Positions 1 through 7,068 of a stretch of DNA of 64,000 nucleotides are shown piece by piece. Position 1 is the first letter of the stretch, and every line of letters starts with the position of its first letter. A model generated the notes under the pieces. The model did no database searches and was not told where the DNA came from. It saw nothing but the letters and a program-made list of their open reading frames with translations. Both the position numbers and the translations under genes were made by a program. The stretch is from Streptomyces phaeolivaceus (GTDB lineage Bacteria > Actinomycetota > Actinomycetes > Streptomycetales > Streptomycetaceae): the NCBI RefSeq assembly GCF_009184865.1, contig NZ_CP045096.1, positions 8,184,001 to 8,248,000 on the forward strand, given 5' to 3'.

Positions 1-2435
1 ACGGCCGCCGCGAGCAGCCGATGCCACCGGCGCAGCCTCCGCAGGGAACGCGCGGACATACGCTCCCGCCGGGCGGAGGCCCGCAGGAAACGCCATCCGA
101 GTGCGCCCAGGTCGTCGGCGGGCCGGGTGTCGGCGGCGGCCCAGGCCTCGTCCAGCATCCGGCCCGTGTACAGCACCGACTCGTCGCCCCCGGCCTCGTG
201 CCAGGCGTGGGCAGCCTGGAGGATCCGCTGTCGGCGGGTGAGCCAGTCGCGGTCCTGTTCCAGCCAGTCGCGCATCGTCGGCCAGGCGGGCAGCAGCGCC
301 TCATGGATGAGCCGCACGGTCTCCCGGCCCGTCGCCGGATCGGTGTCCAGCGCCAGCAGCCGGGCCGCCCGCAGGTGCTCCAGTACGTGCCGGGTACCCG
401 TGGGGTCGCCGAGTTCACGCAGCAGCCGGTCACGGGTCGTCCTGGTCCGGGTCGGAGGTCTGCCTTCCACCGACTGGACCAGCCGGGTCAGCAGCAGCCG
501 CGCGATACGCCGCTCCTTGGGGCCGAGGCCCTGGAAGGCTCTGTCGGCCTGCGTGGCGACGACCGAGGCGATACCGCCGGAGGACCGGTAGGCGGCACGG
601 GTGAGGAGGCCGCCGCTCCGGTTCTCCCAGGTGACCCGCAGCGCTTGCGCGAGATGCGGCAGGACGCTCGCGTCGTACTCGGCCTGCCCGGACGTTCCGC
701 GGACGGACGTTCCGCGGACGGATGTTCCTTCGGCAGGTCTGTTCCGGCCCGGTGCCGGCGCGGCGGGCATGCCGGGCCCGTGGTCGCTGTCGGGGGACAC
801 GTCCAGGTCGGCGATGATCAGCTCGACGAGCCCCTCCTCCACCGCCAGCCCTTCCGCGTGCGCGGGCCCCAGCACGGCCTCGCGCACCTCGTCGTGGCTG
901 AGCGGGCCGACCGCGATCTGATTGCCGTTCAGGGCTTCGAGCAGGTGGGGGTGGGAGGCCAGGGCACCCAGGAAGTCGGCTCGGGCAGCCAGCAGGACAT
1001 GGGCCGACAGCGAGGCCGGTTCGCCGTCGGCCGGGTCCGTGGCGCGCGCCGCCGCGCACAGCGCCTCGACGAACGCCGAGGACTCGCGCGGATCCTCACA
1101 GAGGGTGAAGGCCTCCTCGAACTGGTCGACGACGATGACGGGCCCGAGAACCCGGTCCTTCGCCCTCGGCACGCGGCCGTCGGCGGCCCCGGGACGCGGA
1201 ACCACCGCCCCGGCGGACTGCGGTGCCGGGATCGCGGGCCGGCCCGGTGGTGTGCTCCGCCGCGCGGCCACCTCGCGCACCCAGGTGGTCATGGTCGCCG
1301 CGCCGCCCCGGTCCAGTTCGGCGCGCAGCGTCGCGCGCGGTCTGCCCAGGTCGGCGGAGAAGGCCTCCGCGAGCGCGTCCAGGGGGCGGTGGGTGGGAGC
1401 CAGCACGATCCGCGGACGGTGCTCACTGCCCGCCACGGTCCGGGCCCGCGCCAGATCCTGGAGGAGCCCGGCGTGGATCAGCGAGGACTTGCCGCAACCC
1501 GAGGGACCCAGCAGCATCACCGGCAGCGGCGGACCGAAGGGCGCGGTCAGACAGACCGCGAGGCGGCTGATGATCCGCTCACGGCCGTGGAACCAGTGGG
1601 CCGTACCGGCGTCGAAGGGAGAGAGACCGGGGTACGGACACACCCCGCTGTCGCGGACATGCCGCTCCCCGGGCGCCGAGTCGTCGGCCGCGGCCTCGGG
1701 ATGGACGTTGCGGCCCAGCACCATCAGTTCGGCTCTGCCACGGGACTGGACGGTCGGTGTCGGGCTCAGCTGCCGTGTCAGATGGGCCGCGACGTCCCCG
1801 AGCGTCAGATCGGTGGGCAGTCCGGCCGCCCCTCGCTCCAGCAACTCGATCAGCCGACCGCTCATCGCCGTATGGCGCTCGCCGACCGGAGCCAGTGCCT
1901 GTTCGTCCGCCGAGGCCGCCGTCAGCAGGTAACTCTGCCGCAGAGGGCCGAAGTTCACGGAGAGGGCGCGGCCCGCGTAGCAGCAGTCCAGTACGACGAC
2001 GACGCCGCGCGGTCGTGGGGTGGCCGAGCCGACGGTCTTCACCAGATGGGCGAAGTCGAGCGAGGAGTAGTGCATGGCCGTACCGAGCGCGCCCGTGCGC
2101 CCGGTGCTCAGCCGGAGCTCGTTGCTCTCACCGACCTCCGAGTGACCGACGTAGTACAGCAGCAGCGAGTCGGGGGCGAGGGCGAGCGCGCTCTCCACGG
2201 CGGCGATGACCTCCTCGGGCCCGGCGGGGTCGACGACTCGACGCACCCGCTCCGGGGCGAGACCGCAGCGCTCGGTGAGCACACGGGCCAGGTCGTCGGC
2301 GGAGCGTTCGGCGGCCTCGACCGGCGGGAACCGTGTGTCGTCGGCGGTGCGCGCCGTCGCCACCAGTACCGCCGCTCCGGCGGTGCCCAGCAGCGGGGGC
2401 CGGGCCGCGGTGCGTTGTCGGGCCGTCTCGGTCAT
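1..2435 (-). CDS. Caspase-like / STAND NTPase fusion, 3' end outside the window
   Basis: The frame is open from an ATG at 2435 to the window edge (811 codons), so the protein is partial. Residues about 20-240 form a caspase (peptidase C14) domain: the His of YYVGHSE (H98) and the Cys pair in VLDCCYAG (C151/C152) match the catalytic dyad. A STAND-type NTPase follows, with Walker A GPSGCGKS near residue 310 and Walker B VIVVDQFEE near 437. Beyond it lies a helical, winged-helix-like region. In this family the NTPase module senses a signal and unleashes the protease; sensor repeats, if any, would lie beyond position 1. The start overlaps the stop of the transglutaminase-like gene as ATGA, so it is the last visible gene of the MoxR operon. 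Domain calls are firm from motifs; the substrate is unknown. Confidence 0.85.
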   Translation of the reverse strand, partial: MTETARQRTAARPPLLGTAGAAVLVATARTADDTRFPPVEAAERSADDLARVLTERCGLAPERVRRVVDPAGPEEVIAAVESALALAPDSLLLYYVGHSEVGESNELRLSTGRTGALGTAMHYSSLDFAHLVKTVGSATPRPRGVVVVLDCCYAGRALSVNFGPLRQSYLLTAASADEQALAPVGERHTAMSGRLIELLERGAAGLPTDLTLGDVAAHLTRQLSPTPTVQSRGRAELMVLGRNVHPEAAADDSAPGERHVRDSGVCPYPGLSPFDAGTAHWFHGRERIISRLAVCLTAPFGPPLPVMLLGPSGCGKSSLIHAGLLQDLARARTVAGSEHRPRIVLAPTHRPLDALAEAFSADLGRPRATLRAELDRGGAATMTTWVREVAARRSTPPGRPAIPAPQSAGAVVPRPGAADGRVPRAKDRVLGPVIVVDQFEEAFTLCEDPRESSAFVEALCAAARATDPADGEPASLSAHVLLAARADFLGALASHPHLLEALNGNQIAVGPLSHDEVREAVLGPAHAEGLAVEEGLVELIIADLDVSPDSDHGPGMPAAPAPGRNRPAEGTSVRGTSVRGTSGQAEYDASVLPHLAQALRVTWENRSGGLLTRAAYRSSGGIASVVATQADRAFQGLGPKERRIARLLLTRLVQSVEGRPPTRTRTTRDRLLRELGDPTGTRHVLEHLRAARLLALDTDPATGRETVRLIHEALLPAWPTMRDWLEQDRDWLTRRQRILQAAHAWHEAGGDESVLYTGRMLDEAWAAADTRPADDLGALGWRFLRASARRERMSARSLRRLRRWHRLLAAA

Positions 2436-4798
2436 GGCGTTCGCGACCTCCGTGAGGTGTCTGCCTCGTCGGCACCCTGGCTCTCCCGTGCCTTCTCCCG
2501 GGACTCCCGCGCCTTCGTCCGTGCGCCGCGCCAGGCCGAGAGCAGCGGCCCCGGCACGACAAGCGGCCACCACGGCGAACCGCCGAGCCCCGAGCGCCGC
2601 CGCAGGCCCTTCGCGAGGCGGTCGCCGAGATCCCAGGCGCGGTCGGCCTCCTCCGCGCCGACACACGGGGTCCGGCCGCTGCCTGACGGTCCGGGCTCGC
2701 CGTACAGAGCCCGTTGCGCGGCCCGTGCCAAGCCGCTCGCGGCGGCCTCGGACCCGGTGCCCGCGGCCTGGGCCAGCAGTCGGCCCACGTCGGTGACGCT
2801 CGCCGACGACGGCACCTCCACCCCGCAGTGGCCCAGCCGACGGACGGCGGAGTCCCAGGCACCGCGGACCCGGTCGGACGGGAGCGCCGCCCTCCGGGCA
2901 GCCCGCTCGCGCAGCACGGGCAGGACGGTCAGCCGCAGCGCCCGCGTGAGAAAGAGCAGCCCGAACAGCGTCAGGGACAGCGGTAGCAACCACGTCGACG
3001 GATCGGACGCGAGCGCGCGCGGAGTCGCACGTCGTGGGGAGGAGGCGCTCTCGGGTGACGGGGAGGGCGCGTGTGCCGCGCTGGGACGAGTCGGGGACGG
3101 TGACGGTGTCGGCCGCTCGGGCGTCGCGGACGGACGGACATCGACCGAGCGCGGCTTGCCCGCCCCGGGGACCGGATCGAACGGCAGCCATCCGACGTTC
3201 TCGAAGTACACCTCTCCCCAGACCCGGGCGTCCCGCCCTGTCACCTCGACGGTTCGGTGCTCGCGAGCGCCGCCGCCCGAGGCGCCCGGCGCGAAGCCGA
3301 CCACGAGACGTGCGGGCAGACCGCTCTGCCGGGCCGCCAGGACGAAGGCGGCACCGAACACCGAGGCCGGACCCTGCCGCTCCGCGAGGAACCGCGCGAC
3401 ACCGCCGTACGTGGTGACACCGGGGGCGTCCGGCACATGGGTGTACCCCTCGCGCAGCCTCGTGGCGATCACGGCGGCACGGGCGTACGGGCCGTCGGAA
3501 CCGGCATCGGTATCGGCGGCGGACGGTCGTGTCAGTTCCCGCAGGGCACCGGGTGCTCCGGGCGGCAGGGCACCGGCGGCAGGGCCGGCCCGTCCCGCCG
3601 TGGCCACACGCAGCCCCGGCCGTTCGACCGGCGGGGGAGTGGTGCGCGGCGCCGAGTCCACGAAGTACGAGGTGCCCCGCCCGGACGGCCGGGTCACGAG
3701 CACCGCTCCGTCCCGGGGACTGATCGCCACCGCCGGACCGGAGACGCGTACGGGCTCCGCCGGCACCGGCAGGAAGCCGCCGTCGAGACCGGAGAGCACG
3801 ACCCGGTGCCGTACCGTCCGCTGGGTCCGCGCACGCGACTCGGCGCCCGCCGGTACGAGACCGCCGGTCGGTGCGAACGTGCCTTCCGGAGCCCAGCGCT
3901 GTCCGTCGAACACCGTGAGCGCGCACAGCCGCCAGCGTTCCGTGGCGGGGCCGCGCGCCGAGAAGAGCGGTGTGCCGGGCGACCGCCGCCAGTGGGCGAG
4001 CTGCGCCAGCGGATCGACCGACGTGGACGTGTGCACGGGCGCCGTCACATGCCGCCGTACGTCGTAGCCCTCGCTCTGCGCGGGCCAGGGCACCGACCAG
4101 GTGACGGCCGTGGCCGCCGTCGCCACCGAGGTCGTCCAGACGCCTGCCGTCAGGGCCCGGCGGGACATCGGTCGCCGCGTCGCCGGAGCGATGGCGTCGC
4201 CGGGGGCGCGGTCCGCGTGCGGCAGGGCCAGCAGCGCGCCCGCCGCCGCGGTGACGACGACCGCCTGCGGCAGAGCGGAGCCCTCGCCGGGCACGCACCA
4301 CGCCACACCGATGATCAGCAGTGACACGGAGGGCAGACAGGCGATGCCGCCGGCCCGCAGCCGCAGCGCCGCCTCCGTTCCCAGCAGGGCGGCGAACCAG
4401 GTCATGAGGAAGGGAAAACACAGGAGCCGGGGGGTGGCGGGCGCGGGCAGGCCGTGTCCGAGCAGACGGATCCAGCCCCGGGGCGCCGCCTCCGCGGCGG
4501 CACCCACGGCGGACCAGGGGGACCATCCGGTCCCGCCGCCGTCCCCGAAGAGCGTCAGGGCGCAGACGAGGAGACCCAGCACCGCGGAGCCGGGCACGGT
4601 GCACTCCACGGGCGGCAGTCTGCGGCGCACCGCACACAGCGCCAGGCACAGGGGCGGTACGAACGCCGCGACGGCGAGGGGGAGCAGCAGCGGCCCGTAC
4701 CCGAAGGCGCGGTGGAACACCAGTCCCGCGCCCCAGGCGGCCATGCCCGCCACCAGGGGCACGACGAGCCTGTCCGGTGCCGATCGCTGTCCTGTCAT
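2432..4798 (-). CDS. Membrane transglutaminase-like protein, probably catalytically inactive
   Basis: 788 residues. The start is the ATG that overlaps the DUF58 stop (ATGA at 4798); the frame stays open further upstream but that stretch is antisense to DUF58. About six N-terminal membrane segments are followed by an extracytoplasmic transglutaminase-like domain, a Pro/Ser-rich linker, another membrane segment (WLLPLSLTLFGLLFL) and a cytoplasmic DUF4129-like tail. In active members the domain reads G-x-C...F and later DAHAW. Here these are GPASVF (Ala at about residue 478) and DARVW (Arg at about 525), so the catalytic Cys and His are both replaced, while the FDP motif remains. The family normally sits beside MoxR and DUF58, as here. 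A binding or scaffold role is an inference. Confidence 0.85.
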   Translation of the reverse strand: MTGQRSAPDRLVVPLVAGMAAWGAGLVFHRAFGYGPLLLPLAVAAFVPPLCLALCAVRRRLPPVECTVPGSAVLGLLVCALTLFGDGGGTGWSPWSAVGAAAEAAPRGWIRLLGHGLPAPATPRLLCFPFLMTWFAALLGTEAALRLRAGGIACLPSVSLLIIGVAWCVPGEGSALPQAVVVTAAAGALLALPHADRAPGDAIAPATRRPMSRRALTAGVWTTSVATAATAVTWSVPWPAQSEGYDVRRHVTAPVHTSTSVDPLAQLAHWRRSPGTPLFSARGPATERWRLCALTVFDGQRWAPEGTFAPTGGLVPAGAESRARTQRTVRHRVVLSGLDGGFLPVPAEPVRVSGPAVAISPRDGAVLVTRPSGRGTSYFVDSAPRTTPPPVERPGLRVATAGRAGPAAGALPPGAPGALRELTRPSAADTDAGSDGPYARAAVIATRLREGYTHVPDAPGVTTYGGVARFLAERQGPASVFGAAFVLAARQSGLPARLVVGFAPGASGGGAREHRTVEVTGRDARVWGEVYFENVGWLPFDPVPGAGKPRSVDVRPSATPERPTPSPSPTRPSAAHAPSPSPESASSPRRATPRALASDPSTWLLPLSLTLFGLLFLTRALRLTVLPVLRERAARRAALPSDRVRGAWDSAVRRLGHCGVEVPSSASVTDVGRLLAQAAGTGSEAAASGLARAAQRALYGEPGPSGSGRTPCVGAEEADRAWDLGDRLAKGLRRRSGLGGSPWWPLVVPGPLLSAWRGARTKARESREKARESQGADEADTSRRSRTP

Positions 4799-5979
4799 CA
4801 GGTCCCTCCCGTCGCGGACGGCCTCATCGCCGCGGACCACAGGGCAAGGGCGTGAACGGCGTCGGTGGCTGTCCGCACCACGGTGCCTCGGGAGACGTGC
4901 GCGGGACCGGGCCCCGGTGGGCCAAGGCGCAGCAGGACCGTGCGTGACCGCGCTCCCCGGAGCGGTGGGGGGAGGACCGGCGCCCCGGACCGGCGGGACC
5001 CGGTGACGACGGTGACCGGGCCCCCTACGGCACCGCGACGCGGGGCCGTCCGCCCCGTCGCGCCGGTTCTGCCCGGACGGGTGTCCGCCTCCGTCACGGC
5101 CTCGACGCGGGACAGCTCGGAGAGGATCCGGACGCCGGTGCCGAACTCGGCCTCGTAGGACGGCGCGTCGCCCGCGACGGTCCAGAGCCGGGCCGTCGCA
5201 CCCTGGCGCACCACGGCCACCAGCAGGGACGCCGTCACGTCGACGGCCTCCTCGAACAGCATGCCGTCCGCGTACGACGAGGCATCCAGGTCCAGCACCA
5301 GCGTGAGTCGGGTCAGGACGGGCTCGGCGGACCGGCGGACCATCAGCTGCCCGCTGCGGGCGCTGCTGAGCCAGTGGATGTGCCGGGGGTCGTCGCCGTG
5401 GTCGTAGGCGCGCAGAGTGAAGAAGTCGGCGTCGAGCGAGGCCCCGGCCCGCTGCCCGTCGCCGGAGTCGACCGGGCCGCGGGCGAGGTTCCGAACCGCC
5501 ACGGGAGTCACGGCGGGGTGCACCTCCACGGTCCTGGCGGCGGCCAGTTCCGTGTCGCGGCGGAACAGGCCCAGCGGATCCTCCTGGCGCAGCACGAGGG
5601 GGCCGATGCGCAGCGGTCCTCGTCGGGTCGTGGGCAGGGCGAGTTCCAGGGGCCGCTCCGCCTGTACGGGCAGCGGCAGGGAAGCGGGTGCCTCGTGCGG
5701 GCACTCGTGCTCCAGCCGGAGGTGCGCGAACCTCGGCAGGTGCGCGCCGGGTCGGGGTCTGATCTCCACCCGCGCCTCCGCGCCCCGGGGCACGCTCGCC
5801 GACGTCGTGTGCAGCGTGGCGCGCGCCCCGGTCGTGGGACGGGTCACCACGAGGGCGGCGGCGAGTCCCAGCGCTCCGGCCGAGGCGGGCACGGCCAGAG
5901 CGGGGGAGGCGAGCACCGAGGACAGGACGCCCAGCGCGACGCTCATGGCCACCAGGAACAGACCCCGGCGAGTGATCAA
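4798..5979 (-). CDS. DUF58 domain protein
   Basis: 393 residues with two N-terminal hydrophobic segments (about residues 7-45) and a C-terminal DUF58 region, a vWA-like fold. The family signature is clear as DDPRHIHWLSSARSG followed by LMVRR. DUF58 proteins are encoded with MoxR ATPases and are thought to be their partners in assembling or remodelling envelope or other complexes. The start is a TTG at 5979 that overlaps the MoxR stop as TTGA; the gene's own stop overlaps the next start as ATGA, so three genes are translationally coupled. No enzyme activity is predicted. Confidence 0.9.
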   Translation of the reverse strand: MITRRGLFLVAMSVALGVLSSVLASPALAVPASAGALGLAAALVVTRPTTGARATLHTTSASVPRGAEARVEIRPRPGAHLPRFAHLRLEHECPHEAPASLPLPVQAERPLELALPTTRRGPLRIGPLVLRQEDPLGLFRRDTELAAARTVEVHPAVTPVAVRNLARGPVDSGDGQRAGASLDADFFTLRAYDHGDDPRHIHWLSSARSGQLMVRRSAEPVLTRLTLVLDLDASSYADGMLFEEAVDVTASLLVAVVRQGATARLWTVAGDAPSYEAEFGTGVRILSELSRVEAVTEADTRPGRTGATGRTAPRRGAVGGPVTVVTGSRRSGAPVLPPPLRGARSRTVLLRLGPPGPGPAHVSRGTVVRTATDAVHALALWSAAMRPSATGGT

Positions 5980-6962
5980 CGCGGCACCTTCAGCCTGCCG
6001 AGCAGTTCGGCCACCAAGTCCTCCGCGTCGGACCGTGTGAAGTCCGCCTCGGACGTGAGCGGCAGCCGGTGCGCGAGTACCGGACCTGCCAGTTCGCGGA
6101 CGTCCTCCGGGGCCACGAAGTGGCGACCGTCGGCCGCCGCCCAGACCCGGGCGGCCCGGAGCAGCGCGAGAGCCGCACGCGGACTGGCACCCAGCCTGAT
6201 CCTCGGATCGGGCGCCCGGGTGGCGGTCACCAGCGCCACGATGTACCGGTGCACCGGATCACTGACCACGATCCTGCGGGCGGCCTCGGTGAGCCTCCTG
6301 ACCTCGTCGACGTTCAGCACCGGACTGGGTTCCGTCCGGGCCATGCCGCCGCCCTCCGCCTTGAGCAGGCCGAACTCGGCCTCCTCGCTCGGGTAGCCCA
6401 GCCGGACACGCATCAGGAACCGGTCGAGCTGGGCTTCCGGGAGGGCGTAGGTGCCGTCGAAGTCCACCGGGTTCTGTGTCGCCACCACCATGAAGGGCCG
6501 GGGCACCGGGTGGGAGTCGCCCCCGACGGTCACCTGCCCCTCCTCCATGACTTCGAGAAGGGCCGACTGCGTCTTGGGCGAGGCCCGGTTGACCTCGTCG
6601 CACAGCACGATGTTGGCGAAGACCGGGCCGGGCAGGAAGCGGAAGTCCCCCTGGCGTGCCGCCTCCAGGCCGGGCGGGAAGGACACCCCGGTGATGTCCG
6701 AGGGGAGGAGGTCGGGGGTGAACTGGATACGGCGGAACTCGCCGCCGATCGACGCGGCGACGGCTCGCCCCAGAGATGTCTTGCCCACGCCCGGCACATC
6801 CTCAAGAAGCAGATGCCCCCCGGCGAACAGGGTGGTGAGGGCCAGTCGGACGGCGTGCGTCTTTCCGGTGATCACCTGCTCGACGTTCTTGAGGAGGCTG
6901 TGGAAGCCCTCGGCGACACGGCCCCCGTCGTCGAAGGCCGTGTACGGCGGGAACTGGGACAT
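5976..6962 (-). CDS. MoxR-family AAA+ ATPase
   Basis: 328 residues, the usual MoxR length. Walker A is EDVPGVGKTSL (residues ~54-64), Walker B is NIVLCDEVNRA, sensor 1 is VVATQNP, and the lid region follows with SPRAAL. MoxR proteins are AAA+ chaperones that act on partners, here presumably the DUF58 protein encoded just downstream. The ATG at 6962 is preceded by GGAAGG about ten bases away. The 106-base spacer separating it from the WD40-like gene contains a strong G-tract, so it may be read from the upstream promoter or have its own. Confidence 0.95.
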   Translation of the reverse strand: MSQFPPYTAFDDGGRVAEGFHSLLKNVEQVITGKTHAVRLALTTLFAGGHLLLEDVPGVGKTSLGRAVAASIGGEFRRIQFTPDLLPSDITGVSFPPGLEAARQGDFRFLPGPVFANIVLCDEVNRASPKTQSALLEVMEEGQVTVGGDSHPVPRPFMVVATQNPVDFDGTYALPEAQLDRFLMRVRLGYPSEEAEFGLLKAEGGGMARTEPSPVLNVDEVRRLTEAARRIVVSDPVHRYIVALVTATRAPDPRIRLGASPRAALALLRAARVWAAADGRHFVAPEDVRELAGPVLAHRLPLTSEADFTRSDAEDLVAELLGRLKVPR

Positions 6963-6983
6963 GGTCGGGAGCCTTCCGCTCAG

Positions 6984-7062
6984 CGGGATGTGGGGGTATG
7001 TGGGGGGATATGGGGGGATGTGGAGGGGCGAAGAGGGCGAGGGGGGTGGGCGGGGAGGTGGT
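6984..7062 (+). repeat. G-run tract, possible G-quadruplex
   Basis: The plus strand has at least nine runs of three to six G within about 80 bases, partly built from an imperfect 12-14 base repeat around TATGTGGGGGGATATG. It lies between the WD40-like stop (7069) and the MoxR start (6962). The plus strand is the template here, so the mRNA would be C-rich. Confidence 0.7.
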
Positions 7063-7068
7063 CGATCG

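Noticed and set aside
21..4067. A continuous plus-strand frame of about 1,350 codons
   Set aside because: It is antisense to the caspase-STAND and transglutaminase-like genes, has no domain or ribosome site, and is the usual mirror frame of high-GC genes.
4799..5704. Upstream extension of the transglutaminase-like frame
   Set aside because: It overlaps the whole DUF58 gene antiparallel in frame register, and the ATGA start at 4798 fits the operon.
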